Source of the DNA: Pseudoalteromonas umbrosa | Lineage (GTDB): Bacteria; Pseudomonadota; Gammaproteobacteria; Enterobacterales; Alteromonadaceae | Length of the DNA: 64,000 bases | Reading direction: 5' to 3' | Assembly (NCBI RefSeq): GCF_030125375.1 | Contig: NZ_JASJUU010000001.1 | Coordinates: 620,001 to 684,000, forward strand | Shown here: one piece after another, positions 16,505 to 25,759 of the stretch | Layout: the number at the start of each line of letters is the position of its first letter | How positions within the stretch are numbered: the stretch's first letter is position 1 | Translations under genes and position numbers: made by a program | The notes under the pieces: model-generated | Databases searched by the model: none | What the model saw: only the letters and a program-made list of their open reading frames with translations | What the model was told of the DNA's origin: nothing

Positions 16505-19500
16505 ATGCCAAAACGTACCGACATAAAAAGCATTCTAATCTTGGGCGCAGGCCCAATTGTTATCGGCCAAGCATGTGAATTTGACTACTCTGGTGCTCAG
16601 GCCTGTAAAGCGCTTAGAGAAGAAGGTTATCGAGTTATTCTTGTAAACTCGAACCCTGCAACGATTATGACTGACCCAGAAATGGCTGATGCAACTTACA
16701 TCGAGCCAATTCACTGGGAAGTTGTTGAAAAAATCATTGAAAAAGAAAAGCCAGATGCGGTCCTTCCTACCATGGGTGGTCAGACAGCTCTGAACTGTGC
16801 GCTTGACTTAGACAAGCACGGTGTGCTGGCTAAGCACGATGTTGAGCTTATCGGTGCAACTGCAGATGCAATCGACAAAGCAGAAAACCGTGAGCGTTTC
16901 GACATCGCGATGAAAAACATTGGTCTTGAGTGTCCTCGTGCAGAGATCGCACACTCAATGGACGAAGCAAAAGACGTATTAACGCGTATTGGCTTCCCAT
17001 GTATCATCCGTCCTTCTTTCACAATGGGTGGCACCGGTGGTGGTGTTGCTTACAACATGGAAGAGTTCGAAGAAATTTGTACACGTGGTTTAGACCTTTC
17101 ACCAACGAATGAGCTTCTAATTGATGAGAGCTTACTTGGTTGGAAAGAATACGAGATGGAAGTTGTTCGTGACAAAAACGACAATTGTATCATCGTATGT
17201 TCTATTGAAAATTTTGACCCAATGGGTGTACATACAGGTGATTCAATCACAGTTGCACCAGCGCAAACATTAACTGATAAAGAATACCAGCTAATGCGTA
17301 ACGCTTCGATGGCGGTACTGCGTGAAATTGGTGTTGAAACAGGTGGTTCAAACGTTCAGTTTGGTGTAAATCCAAAAGATGGCCGTATGGTTATCATTGA
17401 GATGAACCCTCGTGTATCTCGTTCATCTGCACTCGCATCAAAAGCAACGGGTTTCCCAATCGCGAAAATCGCAGCAAAACTGGCTGTAGGTTACACGCTT
17501 GATGAGCTTCAAAATGACATCACTGGTGGCGCGACACCAGCATCATTTGAACCTTCAATTGACTATGTTGTGACTAAGATCCCTCGCTTTAACTTTGAAA
17601 AGTTCGCTGGTGCAAATGACCGTCTAACTACTCAGATGAAGTCTGTTGGTGAAGTTATGGCGATTGGCCGTAACCAACAAGAGTCTCTTCATAAAGCACT
17701 TCGTGGTCTGGAAGTGGGCGCAACAGGTTTCAATCCAATCGTTGCACTTGATGACCCTAAAGCAAAAGAAACCATCATCCGTGAATTACGTGAGCCAGGT
17801 GCAGAGCGTATTTGGTACATTGCAGATGCAATGCGTCACGGTATGAGTGTTGAAGATGTATTCGAGCTAACTAAGATTGACCGTTGGTACTTAGTTCAGA
17901 TTGAAGACATCATCAAAGATGAAACTAAAATTGCAGAAGCAGGTCTTGCAGGTCTTAACAAAGATTTCTTACGTCGCCTTAAACGTAAGGGCTTTGCTGA
18001 TGCTCGCATCGCTGAAATTGCAGGTGTGTCTGAAAAAGAAATCCGTAAGAAGCGTCATCAGTTAGAAATCCTACCTGTATACAAGCGTGTTGATACTTGT
18101 GCTGCAGAGTTCAGCTCAGACACAGCTTACATGTACTCTACATATGACGAAGAGTGTGAAGCAGCACCGTCTGACAAAGACAAGATCATGGTTATCGGCG
18201 GTGGCCCTAACCGTATCGGTCAAGGTATTGAATTCGATTACTGTTGTGTTCATGCGGCGCTTGCAATGCGTGAAGATGGCTATGAAACTATCATGGTTAA
18301 CTGTAACCCTGAGACAGTTTCTACAGATTATGATACGTCAGATCGTCTATTCTTCGAGCCGATTACACTTGAAGATGTGCTAGAAATCGTACGCGTTGAG
18401 AAGCCAAAAGGCGTTATCGTTCAGTACGGTGGTCAAACACCACTTAAGCTGGCTCGTGACCTTGAAGCGAATGGTGTGCCAGTTATTGGTACTTCTCCTG
18501 ACGCAATCGACCGTGCAGAAGACCGTGAGCGTTTCCAGCAACTTGTTGAACGTCTTGACCTTCTGCAGCCTGAGAACGCGACAGTAACTTCATTAGAAGA
18601 AGCGGTTGCTAAGTCTCAAGAAATCGGTTTCCCATTAGTTGTTCGTCCATCATACGTACTAGGTGGTCGTGCGATGGAAATCGTATATGACGAAGATGAC
18701 TTACGTCGTTACATGACTGAAGCGGTATCTGTATCTAACGAAGCACCAGTTCTTCTTGACCGCTTCTTAGATGATGCAATCGAAGTAGACGTTGATGCTA
18801 TCTGTGATGGTGAAAACGTGATCATCGGCGGTATCATGGAGCACATCGAGCAGGCGGGTGTTCACTCAGGTGACTCAGCATGTTCATTACCAGCACACTC
18901 TTTATCGCAAGATATTCAAGACGTTATGCGCAAGCAAGTACGTGACATGGCGCTAGAGCTTGGTGTTGTGGGTCTAATGAATACTCAGTTTGCTGTGAAA
19001 GATGGCAAAGTTTACCTAATCGAGGTTAATCCTCGTGCAGCGCGTACAGTACCATTTGTTTCTAAAGCAACAGGTGTTGCACTTGCGAAAGTAGCTGCAC
19101 GTTGTATGGTCGGCCAATCTCTAGAAAGCCAAGGCGTAACAAAAGAAGTAATTCCTCCTTATTACAGCGTGAAAGAAGTTGTACTTCCTTTTGCTAAGTT
19201 CTTAGGTGTTGACCCAATCCGTGGTCCAGAGATGCGTTCAACGGGTGAAGTCATGGGTGTTGGTGAAAACTTCGCCGAAGCATTCGCAAAAGCTCAATTA
19301 GGTGCATCAAACGCTTTACCACGTGGCGGTCGCGCGTTACTATCTGTCCGTAACAGCGACAAGTCACGCGTTGTTGAGCTTGCTAAAACGATGAAAGCTA
19401 TCGGTTTTGAGCTTGACGCAACGAACGGTACAGCTAAAGCACTAGAAGAAGCTGGCATTGAAGTTCGCCGCGTGAACAAGGTATTTGAAGGTCGTCCTCA

Positions 19501-19723
19501 TATTCTTGACCGTATCAAGAACGGTGAGTACAGCTACATCGTAAATACCACTGAAGGTCGCCAAGCGATTGAAGATTCGAAGGTGTTACGTCGTGGTGCA
19601 CTTCAGCATAAGACTAACTACACCACCACGCTAAATGCAGCGTTTGCAAACTGTACTGCGCATGCCGCAGATGACAGAAGCTCTGTAAACTCTGTACAAG
19701 AATTACACCAGCGATTGAACTAA
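16505..19723 (+). CDS. carB: Carbamoyl-phosphate synthase large subunit
   Basis: At 1072 residues this is full length. Two homologous ATP-grasp halves are visible, each opening with a phosphate-binding signature ([19 protein letters not shown] and [17 protein letters not shown]) and each containing an EVNPR/EMNPR metal-binding motif. The C-terminal MGS-like allosteric domain follows ([20 protein letters not shown] onward), where effectors such as UMP and ornithine act in the family. The enzyme makes carbamoyl phosphate from bicarbonate, ammonia from CarA and two ATP. It follows carA by 18 bases with GGAG before the ATG. Confidence 0.98.
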   Translation: MPKRTDIKSILILGAGPIVIGQACEFDYSGAQACKALREEGYRVILVNSNPATIMTDPEMADATYIEPIHWEVVEKIIEKEKPDAVLPTMGGQTALNCALDLDKHGVLAKHDVELIGATADAIDKAENRERFDIAMKNIGLECPRAEIAHSMDEAKDVLTRIGFPCIIRPSFTMGGTGGGVAYNMEEFEEICTRGLDLSPTNELLIDESLLGWKEYEMEVVRDKNDNCIIVCSIENFDPMGVHTGDSITVAPAQTLTDKEYQLMRNASMAVLREIGVETGGSNVQFGVNPKDGRMVIIEMNPRVSRSSALASKATGFPIAKIAAKLAVGYTLDELQNDITGGATPASFEPSIDYVVTKIPRFNFEKFAGANDRLTTQMKSVGEVMAIGRNQQESLHKALRGLEVGATGFNPIVALDDPKAKETIIRELREPGAERIWYIADAMRHGMSVEDVFELTKIDRWYLVQIEDIIKDETKIAEAGLAGLNKDFLRRLKRKGFADARIAEIAGVSEKEIRKKRHQLEILPVYKRVDTCAAEFSSDTAYMYSTYDEECEAAPSDKDKIMVIGGGPNRIGQGIEFDYCCVHAALAMREDGYETIMVNCNPETVSTDYDTSDRLFFEPITLEDVLEIVRVEKPKGVIVQYGGQTPLKLARDLEANGVPVIGTSPDAIDRAEDRERFQQLVERLDLLQPENATVTSLEEAVAKSQEIGFPLVVRPSYVLGGRAMEIVYDEDDLRRYMTEAVSVSNEAPVLLDRFLDDAIEVDVDAICDGENVIIGGIMEHIEQAGVHSGDSACSLPAHSLSQDIQDVMRKQVRDMALELGVVGLMNTQFAVKDGKVYLIEVNPRAARTVPFVSKATGVALAKVAARCMVGQSLESQGVTKEVIPPYYSVKEVVLPFAKFLGVDPIRGPEMRSTGEVMGVGENFAEAFAKAQLGASNALPRGGRALLSVRNSDKSRVVELAKTMKAIGFELDATNGTAKALEEAGIEVRRVNKVFEGRPHILDRIKNGEYSYIVNTTEGRQAIEDSKVLRRGALQHKTNYTTTLNAAFANCTAHAADDRSSVNSVQELHQRLN

Positions 19724-19733
19724 TGGATATAAG

Positions 19734-19752
19734 CCAAGGCCTTTGGCCTTGG
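19734..19752 (+). repeat. Hairpin between carB and greA
   Basis: Perfect 8-bp GC-rich stem CCAAGGCC / GGCCTTGG with a TTT loop lies 10 bases after the carB stop and 17 bases before the greA start. There is no T-run, so readthrough into greA is likely, possibly with RNA processing. Confidence 0.5.
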
Positions 19753-19769
19753 TGGTAAGTGAGAGACTT

Positions 19770-20246
19770 ATGCAATCAATTCCGATGACTGTGCGAGGCG
19801 AAGAGTTGCTTCGTGAAGAACTGAACCATCTGAAAAAAGTGGTTCGCCCCCAAATTGTTGCTGATATCGCCGAAGCGCGTGAACACGGTGACTTAAAAGA
19901 AAACGCTGAGTATCATGCTGCGCGTGAACAGCAGGGTTTTTGTGAAGGGCGAATTCAAGAAATCGAAGCTAAATTATCGACTTCTCAAGTAATTGACGTC
20001 ACAAAGATGGCTAACAATGGCAAGGTTATTTTTGGTAGTACAGTAACGATTGTTAATGTAGATACTGATGAAGAAGTAACTTATAAAATTGTTGGCGACG
20101 ATGAAGCAGACATTAAAAACAATTTAATTTCTGTAAATTCACCAATTGCTCGTGGCTTAGTTGGCAAAGAGCTAGATGATTCAGTTAATATTCAAACTCC
20201 AAACGGTACTGTTGAATACGAAATCATCGAAGTTGAATACGTCTAA
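19770..20246 (+). CDS. greA: Transcription elongation factor GreA
   Basis: Starting at the ATG at 19770 gives the standard 158 residues, beginning [18 protein letters not shown]; an upstream TTG adds nine residues not seen in the family. The N-terminal coiled coil carries the acidic tip ([16 protein letters not shown]) that reaches the polymerase active site, and the C-terminal FKBP-like domain includes [11 protein letters not shown]. GreA stimulates RNA cleavage by backtracked RNA polymerase and so rescues stalled complexes. It is downstream of carB and ends at a strong terminator. A second Gre-like protein is encoded at 40354. Confidence 0.97.
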   Translation: MQSIPMTVRGEELLREELNHLKKVVRPQIVADIAEAREHGDLKENAEYHAAREQQGFCEGRIQEIEAKLSTSQVIDVTKMANNGKVIFGSTVTIVNVDTDEEVTYKIVGDDEADIKNNLISVNSPIARGLVGKELDDSVNIQTPNGTVEYEIIEVEYV

Positions 20247-20264
20247 TTAGTCTAACCTAAAGAT

Positions 20265-20298
20265 AAAAAGCCCAGTTCATTGTAACTGGGCTTTTTTA
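20265..20298 (+). terminator. Rho-independent terminator of greA
   Basis: A-rich lead-in, perfect stem AGCCCAGTT / AACTGGGCT and a run of six T residues, beginning 19 bases after the stop codon. Confidence 0.9.
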
Positions 20299-20392
20299 TT
20301 TCTACTGACCTGTCCTAAATAGCGTTTTTGACCAAGATCATCCTTTCTATGAACACTGCTCGCTAGATAAAGCTGATTGGCGTACTATCAAT

Positions 20393-20406
20393 CGTGAAAT
20401 ATCACG
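20393..20406. promoter_or_regulatory. Palindrome CGTGAAATATCACG before the sigma-54 activator gene
   Basis: CGTGA / TCACG arms around AATA, abutting the ribosome-binding GAGGA and ending eight bases before the start codon. The identical 14-mer recurs at 21865-21878 upstream of the next gene. The position over the translation start suggests negative autoregulation by the encoded protein. Confidence 0.6.
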
Positions 20407-20413
20407 AGGAACT

Positions 20414-21856
20414 ATGATGTCATCTGTTATTAAGCACTTCTTAAATGACCCAAAACTCTTACTCAATGCCGTCGGCGAAGGTATCTATGGCTTTGACTTA
20501 TCTGGTAATGCCGTTTTTATAAACCCTGCAGCAGAAAAAATGACAGGGTGGGGAGCTGATGAGTTACTCGGAAAGAAAATTCATCAGTATCACCATCATA
20601 GCCATGCAGATGGTAGCGAATACCCTGCCGATGAGTGCCAAATTTATAAAACCATGTTTGATGGTGAAACGCGTTATGTTAAAGGAGAGGTTTTTTGGCG
20701 TAAAGATGGGAGTTGCTTTCCGGTTGAATACACATCAACACCTGTGTATCGAGATGGTCAAGTGATAGGGGCTGTGGCGATATTTCGCGATATTTCACAA
20801 CAAGAGGAAACAGAGCAAGCACTCCGTGATGCGCTCATGCAAGTGCAATCTTTATCAGAGCAATTAAAAGACGAAAATAGCTATCTGTTGTCTGAAATTA
20901 ATCAAAATTGGCAAGGTTCTGGTTTGGTGGGCCAAAGTCATGTTTTCAATCGTATGATCGAGCAAATTAAGTTAGTCAGTACAACCGACAGTACAGTATT
21001 GGTTTTAGGTGAAAACGGTACCGGTAAAGAGTTAGTTGCGCGAAACCTTCATGCCTTAAGTGGTCGCTCAAAAATGCCATTTGTACGTGTGAATTGTGCT
21101 GCATTTTCCCCAAGTTTGTTAGAGTCAGAATTATTTGGTCATGAAAAAGGCGCATTTACAGGCGCACATGATAAAAGAAAAGGCCGTTTTGAGCTTGCAC
21201 ACAATGGCACCTTATTTTTAGATGAGATTGGTGAGCTACCCCAAGAAGCACAAAGCAAGCTACTGCGCGTGCTGCAAGAGCAAGAGTTTGAGCGTGTTGG
21301 CGGTACAAAAACCATATCCGTTAATATACGAGTAATTGCAGCGACAAACAGAGACTTGTGGCAAATGGTGGAAGAGGGGGTGTTTAGGATGGATTTATAT
21401 TATCGATTAAATGTATTCCCTATTAAAGTGCCTCCGCTTCGTGAAAGAAAAGAAGATTTACCTATGCTGTGTGCCAACATGATTAATAAGCTTAATGTTC
21501 GGTTAGGCAAGCAAATCAAAGGAATAGCGAAAAAATCTTTAATAAAATTAGAATCCTATGATTGGCCTGGAAATATTAGAGAACTTCAAAATATTTTGGA
21601 GCGTGAAGCCATTTTAGCAAGCGGTTACACATTGCACTTGTCCCAGCCTTTACACATAGATGAAAATGTTGTCATTAAAGGCGAGTCTGCAGTTCGTTTG
21701 GATGAAGTTCAAAAGCACCACATTATTAAAGTGCTAGAGATGAGCGGTTGGAAAATATCAGGTGCACAAGGTGCTGCTGAAAAGCTTGGATTAAATGAAA
21801 GTACATTGCGCTCTAAGATGAAAAAGTTGGGGATCTTGAAAAAACGCGATATTTAA
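20414..21856 (+). CDS. PAS-containing sigma-54-dependent transcriptional activator
   Basis: A 480-residue enhancer-binding protein. Residues about 12-130 form a PAS/PAC sensor (AEKMTGWGADELLGKK, FRDIS). Residues about 165-400 are the AAA+ domain with Walker A GENGTGKELVAR, the sigma-54 contact loop GAFTGA and Walker B TLFLDEIGELP. A Fis-type helix-turn-helix closes the protein (GAAEKLGLNESTLRSKMKKL). It would sense a small molecule or redox state through PAS and drive open-complex formation at sigma-54 promoters. Identical palindromes lie before this gene and just after it, the latter upstream of a sigma-54-like promoter for ccoG, so ccoG is the likely target. The PAS ligand is unknown. Confidence 0.93.
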   Translation: MMSSVIKHFLNDPKLLLNAVGEGIYGFDLSGNAVFINPAAEKMTGWGADELLGKKIHQYHHHSHADGSEYPADECQIYKTMFDGETRYVKGEVFWRKDGSCFPVEYTSTPVYRDGQVIGAVAIFRDISQQEETEQALRDALMQVQSLSEQLKDENSYLLSEINQNWQGSGLVGQSHVFNRMIEQIKLVSTTDSTVLVLGENGTGKELVARNLHALSGRSKMPFVRVNCAAFSPSLLESELFGHEKGAFTGAHDKRKGRFELAHNGTLFLDEIGELPQEAQSKLLRVLQEQEFERVGGTKTISVNIRVIAATNRDLWQMVEEGVFRMDLYYRLNVFPIKVPPLRERKEDLPMLCANMINKLNVRLGKQIKGIAKKSLIKLESYDWPGNIRELQNILEREAILASGYTLHLSQPLHIDENVVIKGESAVRLDEVQKHHIIKVLEMSGWKISGAQGAAEKLGLNESTLRSKMKKLGILKKRDI

Positions 21857-21864
21857 AGGAGTTT

Positions 21865-21878
21865 CGTGAAATATCACG
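21865..21878. promoter_or_regulatory. Putative upstream activating site for the sigma-54 activator
   Basis: Second exact copy of CGTGAAATATCACG, starting nine bases after the activator stop codon and about 65 bases upstream of the predicted -24 element, a normal distance for an enhancer site. Confidence 0.65.
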
Positions 21879-21940
21879 TTAAAGTAAAGTTGCATTAATT
21901 AAAGTCCATTAAATATCAATGCTTTAATTATCTTTCAGTT

Positions 21941-21956
21941 TGGTCTGAAAGTTGCA
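21941..21956 (+). promoter_or_regulatory. Predicted sigma-54 promoter of ccoG
   Basis: TGGTCTGAAAGTTGCA has GG and GC separated by exactly ten bases (-24 GG at 21942-21943, -12 GC at 21954-21955) with TTGCA fully matching the -12 consensus. The -24 side matches TGG and a later G. Transcription would start near 21967, about 30 bases before the ccoG start codon. Confidence 0.65.
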
Positions 21957-21994
21957 AAACACTCATTGTGTTCCACTTACCGTAAGCAAGTAAT

Positions 21995-23377
21995 ATGAAG
22001 TTTGATATTAAAGAAGAGGATATGATTATTAAGCCCTACAAGCAAGAAGGGCCAATTTATATCCGAGAACAAAAAGGGTTCTTTCAGAAAATTCGTCGCA
22101 ACCTTGGTTGGATCTTGATGTTGGTATTTATCGCCATTCCTTGGATCCCCTATAAAGGCCAGCAAGCTGTCCTTTTTGATGTTTCAAGCCAGCAATTTAG
22201 AATATTTAGTCAGACATTTTTGCCGCATGACTTTATGATTTTAGCTTGGGTATTTATGGCAGGTGCTTTTGGCTTATTTTTTGTCACTAACTGGTTGGGC
22301 CGAGTTTGGTGTGGCTATACCTGCCCTCAATCCATTTGGATGCTAATGTTTACATGGGTAGAGCATCGAGTTGAGGGAACTCGTAATCAACGTATTAAAC
22401 TAGATAAATCGAATTGGAATTCACAAAAAGCGCTTAGAAAAACAGCTAAACACACTATTTGGTTATTGATTTCTTTATTTACCGCGACCTCTTTCATGGC
22501 TTATTTTGTTCCAGCGAAAACCTTGTATATCGATATGTTCACTTTAGAGTGGTCTGGTTTAGTGAGTTTCTGGGTTTTTTTATTTGCTTTTTGTACCTAC
22601 GGCAATGCAGGTTTTTTAAGAGAAAAAATGTGTAATGTGGCATGTCCATATTCACGCTTCCAATCAGTTATGTTCGACAAAGACACTTTGTTAGTTACTT
22701 ACGATGCAATACGAGGAGAGAATCGTGGGCCACGCAAGCGCAAGTCTGATCACAAAGCACAAGGGCTTGGAGATTGCGTAGACTGCAACTTGTGTGTTGA
22801 GGTGTGTCCTGCGGGCATAGATATACGAAATGGCCTTCAGTATGAGTGTATTAACTGTGGATTATGTATAGATGCATGTGATGACACCATGTCTAAGTTT
22901 GGGTATCAAACTGGGTTAATACAGTACGTTAGTGAAAATCAAACAGCTGGAAAAACATCTAGCCCTTTCAGACTCAAACTTGTCGGCTATGCAGGCTTGT
23001 TTGCGGTTATACTTGCGACCATGGCAATTTGGGCATTTAATCGTACACCCATTGAAGCATCTGTAATTCGTGACCGTAATGCACTTTATAGAGTTAATTA
23101 CGAAGGGTTAGTCGAAAATCCATACACGTTGAGTATTATTAATAAAACGCAGCAAACGTTGCAATACAAAGTAAGCTTCAGTGGGTTGGATAACGCTAAA
23201 CTAACAGCCCCGCAAGAGATTGAAATACAAGGCGGTAAGATGTTACTCGTCCCTGTGACTATTGCCGCTGATGGCTATGATATTCAAAGTAAACGAACGT
23301 CAATTCAATTTACTATTTCCGCGAATGAAGATAGCAGTATTTCTATAACGAAAGATAGCTATTTTTATAAAAACTAG
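21995..23377 (+). CDS. ccoG: CcoG (RdxA/FixG-like) polyferredoxin for cbb3 oxidase assembly
   Basis: A 460-residue membrane protein. It opens with YIREQKGFFQKIRRNLGW, has several spans in the first 200 residues with WCGYTCPQ and CNVACPYSRFQ, and then a ferredoxin-like domain with two clusters of four Cys (DCVDCNLCVEVCPAGI and CINCGLCIDACDD). A single late span and a periplasmic Ig-like tail (FixG C-terminal domain) end it. CcoG reduces Cu(II) to Cu(I) for the cbb3 copper centre in the family. It is separated from the other cco genes, which lie 26.4-32.8 kb on the opposite strand, and appears to have its own sigma-54 promoter. The ATG at 22022 is an alternative start with a better ribosome-binding site. 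Confidence 0.93.
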   Translation: MKFDIKEEDMIIKPYKQEGPIYIREQKGFFQKIRRNLGWILMLVFIAIPWIPYKGQQAVLFDVSSQQFRIFSQTFLPHDFMILAWVFMAGAFGLFFVTNWLGRVWCGYTCPQSIWMLMFTWVEHRVEGTRNQRIKLDKSNWNSQKALRKTAKHTIWLLISLFTATSFMAYFVPAKTLYIDMFTLEWSGLVSFWVFLFAFCTYGNAGFLREKMCNVACPYSRFQSVMFDKDTLLVTYDAIRGENRGPRKRKSDHKAQGLGDCVDCNLCVEVCPAGIDIRNGLQYECINCGLCIDACDDTMSKFGYQTGLIQYVSENQTAGKTSSPFRLKLVGYAGLFAVILATMAIWAFNRTPIEASVIRDRNALYRVNYEGLVENPYTLSIINKTQQTLQYKVSFSGLDNAKLTAPQEIEIQGGKMLLVPVTIAADGYDIQSKRTSIQFTISANEDSSISITKDSYFYKN

Positions 23378-23406
23378 TGTTTTAGTAGAGCACTGGGTTA
23401 TTCCTC

Positions 23407-23429
23407 AAAGGGCCAATTGGCCCTTTTTT
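23407..23429 (+). terminator. Rho-independent terminator of ccoG
   Basis: AAAGGGCCAATTGGCCCTTT hairpin followed by further T residues, 30 bases after the ccoG stop codon. Confidence 0.85.
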
Positions 23430-23519
23430 ACTACCTAGTTAAAGTATGAGAATATAACGGTCTAAATTGCGTAAAGTTTTCCTGTCATTTGGCGTCGTCA
23501 AATATGGTAAGAGGTTAAT

Positions 23520-23750
23520 ATGTTTTGGTATCGAAGTTCTGATTGTTCACCATGCGAGCGCTGTGGTGTGTCTTTGAGTGATGAACTTGATGAGTGTCCA
23601 CATTGTAAAGGTTTATCAAATAGAGATGCCTTGAATTTGAAAGCATTTAGACAATATGAAATGCCCAAGTCTAACCGTTTTCTAAGGTTCGTCATGTTAT
23701 GTCTGTTTGGGTTGTGCTTTGTTGGAGTGGTTTATCTCTTTATGCTGTAG
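23520..23750 (+). CDS. Small zinc-ribbon membrane protein of unknown function
   Basis: A 76-residue protein with two CxxC pairs (CERC and CPHC, about residues 12-28) that form a likely zinc ribbon, then a basic linker and one C-terminal membrane span (VMLCLFGLCFVGVVYLFML). AGAGGT lies just before the ATG. It therefore looks like a zinc ribbon anchored to the inner membrane with the ribbon in the cytoplasm. It sits between ccoG and uspE in a respiration/stress neighbourhood and is followed by a two-way terminator. Function unknown. Confidence 0.7.
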   Translation: MFWYRSSDCSPCERCGVSLSDELDECPHCKGLSNRDALNLKAFRQYEMPKSNRFLRFVMLCLFGLCFVGVVYLFML

Positions 23751-23789
23751 CTATTAACGCACGAATAAGCTGGCACTTGATGCATTGAA

Positions 23790-23820
23790 GAAAAGTCCGA
23801 TACTAAATATCGGACTTTTC
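23790..23820. terminator. Bidirectional terminator between the zinc-ribbon gene and uspE
   Basis: Perfect 13-bp stem GAAAAGTCCGATA / TATCGGACTTTTC with a five-base loop in a convergent interval; both sides carry A/T tracts within the stem ends. Confidence 0.8.
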
Positions 23821-23825
23821 AGTAT

Positions 23826-24749
23826 CTAGTTTTCTAGAGGGCTTTTGTAACCGTCAGGCTTAAGCGCTAAGACATCACAATCTAAGCTATCAATTACATG
23901 TTCTGCCGTATTACCAATTAAAGCGGCACTCAATCCTGTTCTTCCTACCGTACCAATGACGACAAGCTCAGCTGATTTTTTATCTGCAACAGAAGGGATA
24001 ACATCTTCAGGTAGACCTTCTTCGATAATACAGGTCTCTTTTGCGATATTAAACTTACTCGCTAAAGACCATGTTTCATCTTCATGGTGTTTTTTAACCG
24101 CCTCACTGTATTGCGATGGGTTGAATTCAGGAATTTCTATGGCGATGTTTACGGGGGTTGCAGGATAGGTATTAACCAAGCTCAATGACGCATCTGCAAG
24201 ATCGCAAATAAACAAGGCGTCTTTGACAATCCGTTTGTTGAGCTCTTGATGCTGCTCATTATCACTGACCGAGTTAACTGCTGCGATAATCTCTCCATGC
24301 TCTGGCCAAGCTTTATCTTTCACCAAAAGAACCGGGGTAGGACATTTGCGAATTAGATGCCAATCAGTAGGGGTAAATATAACGGACTTTAACGTATCGT
24401 GCTGATGAGTTGATTTGATAACGATATCGAATTGCTCATCGAGTACTTCTTCTATAATCGCTTCATACGGCCGGTTGTGCCATACTACCTTCGCTTGGAT
24501 GTTTAAGTTGGTATACTTTTCTATCTGTATATTGATCCATTCTTCTCTATCTTTAATAACTGCGAGGCGCATTGCTTCACGTTCTTCCTTGGAAAGCATG
24601 GTCGTCATTTCGTAAGAAAAGTCATAAATAGAGAGGAAGGCTGTTATTTTTGCCCCTGTTTTTTGGGCGAGACTAATAGAGCGTTCAAGGCTATTTTGCT
24701 GCTCTTTTGTGGGATCAATAACAGTGAGAATTCTCTTTATCTTATCCAT
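23826..24749 (-). CDS. uspE: Universal stress protein E
   Basis: A 307-residue protein made of two Usp domains in tandem, as in UspE. The first covers about residues 1-150 (ILTVIDPTKEQQNSLERS to CPTPVLLVKD), the second about 155-300 and contains the more canonical end VVIGTVGRTGLSAALIGNTA followed by VLALKPDG. UspE members support survival under stress and affect motility and aggregation. fnr lies directly upstream on the same strand, as in enterobacteria, and a near-perfect FNR-like site precedes uspE, so anaerobic control by Fnr is likely. Confidence 0.93.
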   Translation of the reverse strand: MDKIKRILTVIDPTKEQQNSLERSISLAQKTGAKITAFLSIYDFSYEMTTMLSKEEREAMRLAVIKDREEWINIQIEKYTNLNIQAKVVWHNRPYEAIIEEVLDEQFDIVIKSTHQHDTLKSVIFTPTDWHLIRKCPTPVLLVKDKAWPEHGEIIAAVNSVSDNEQHQELNKRIVKDALFICDLADASLSLVNTYPATPVNIAIEIPEFNPSQYSEAVKKHHEDETWSLASKFNIAKETCIIEEGLPEDVIPSVADKKSAELVVIGTVGRTGLSAALIGNTAEHVIDSLDCDVLALKPDGYKSPLEN

Positions 24750-24834
24750 AAAAGCCTCCTATGGCACTTGGCTAATCAATATACTTTGAGTGTAACTGAT
24801 ATAGCCAAGGTATAAAGCGAATTCGGCAGAAATA

Positions 24835-24848
24835 TTGGTTTAGATCAA
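24835..24848. promoter_or_regulatory. FNR-like binding site upstream of uspE
   Basis: TTGGTTTAGATCAA matches the FNR consensus TTGATnnnnATCAA at 9 of 10 defined positions. It overlaps the last codon of fnr and lies 86 bases upstream of the uspE start. Confidence 0.6.
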
Positions 24849-25573
24849 GTAGTAATACCAGCAGCCGCAGCTAAGCCTTCAGGCTCTATAATGGTAATGA
24901 ATTTACCTTCAACTTTGATTAAGCCAGCTTTTTGAAAGCGGCTTAACAGGCGGCTGATAGTTTCAACCGTCAGGCCTAGGTAGTTACCAATTTCGCCTCG
25001 TGTCATTGTAAAGCGGAACTCTTTACGAGAGAAACCACGTTCGCCAAATCTGTTAGATAAGTTAAAGATAAAGGTTGCGAGCCTTTCTTCAGCCGTTTTT
25101 TTGTTGAGTAACAATAGCATCTCTTGATCATAGTTGATCTCGTTACTCATTAGTCTCATAATCTGCTGTCTTAATTTTGGTAATTTGCCTGCAAGTTCAT
25201 CAAGTGTTTCAAACGGGATTTCACACACCATTGAGGTTTCAAGTGCTTGTGCAAAGCTTTGATGTTGCATTTTATTGATGGCATCAAAACCAACTAAGTC
25301 ACCAGCGAGGTGGAACCCAGTTATTTGCTCATCACCTTGCTCAGACAGGGTATAAGATTTAAATGAGCCAGATCTAACGGCATAAATTGCTTGAAGTGCT
25401 GTGCCAGATTCGAATAAGAAGTCACCTTTATGCAAAGGTTTCTTTCGTTCGATAATCTCATCTAGCTTATCCATCTCATTACCATTGAGTGAATAAGGCA
25501 AGCAAAGCTGACTTATACTGCAATTTGTACAACTTATTGTACACTGACTTTTGGAGCGATTATTTAAATCCAT
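24845..25573 (-). CDS. fnr: Fnr/EtrA oxygen-responsive transcriptional regulator
   Basis: A 242-residue CRP/FNR-family protein. The N-terminal Cys cluster [14 protein letters not shown] supplies C15, C18 and C24, and a further Cys in [11 protein letters not shown] completes the [4Fe-4S] ligand set. A cyclic-nucleotide-like fold and dimer helix follow, then a C-terminal helix-turn-helix with [13 protein letters not shown], whose E-xx-S-R pattern reads TTGAT half-sites. It activates or represses genes when oxygen is low. FNR-like sites lie before uspE and ccoN in this window, and the gene is followed by uspE. Confidence 0.96.
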   Translation of the reverse strand: MDLNNRSKSQCTISCTNCSISQLCLPYSLNGNEMDKLDEIIERKKPLHKGDFLFESGTALQAIYAVRSGSFKSYTLSEQGDEQITGFHLAGDLVGFDAINKMQHQSFAQALETSMVCEIPFETLDELAGKLPKLRQQIMRLMSNEINYDQEMLLLLNKKTAEERLATFIFNLSNRFGERGFSRKEFRFTMTRGEIGNYLGLTVETISRLLSRFQKAGLIKVEGKFITIIEPEGLAAAAGITT

Positions 25574-25681
25574 AATTAATCCATTACTCTTAGACGCACA
25601 TAAAAAATAAATTCAAAAATTGCCAAAAACAAAAACTTAAATATTATTATTAAGTTAAGTACTTCGAAATTTTCACCATAA

Positions 25682-25750
25682 TAAGCCCTTAAAAACTCCT
25701 GCTTTTAAGAGCTTAATCTATGCTCGCTATTATCTAATATTAGCAAGCAT
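25682..25750. repeat. Two adjacent hairpins between the TauE-like gene and fnr
   Basis: Arms TAAGCCCTTAAAA (25682-25694) and TTTTAAGAGCTTA (25703-25715) pair with one mismatch, and ATGCTCGCTA (25720-25729) with TAGCAAGCAT (25741-25750) also with one mismatch. They follow the TauE-like stop codon on the minus strand and precede fnr, so they may be terminator or mRNA 3'-end structures. Confidence 0.45.
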
Positions 25751-25759
25751 AAAACTAGA

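Noticed and set aside
19723..19758. 11-residue Trp-rich frame ([11 protein letters not shown]) overlapping the carB stop as TAATG, a leader-peptide look
   Set aside because: It is created by the CCAAGGCC/GGCCTTGG hairpin sequence, and greA has no tryptophan-linked control.
20785..20798. Third copy of the sigma-54 activator palindrome inside its own coding region (12 of 14 matches)
   Set aside because: It encodes the conserved PAC segment FRDIS, so codon constraint explains it.
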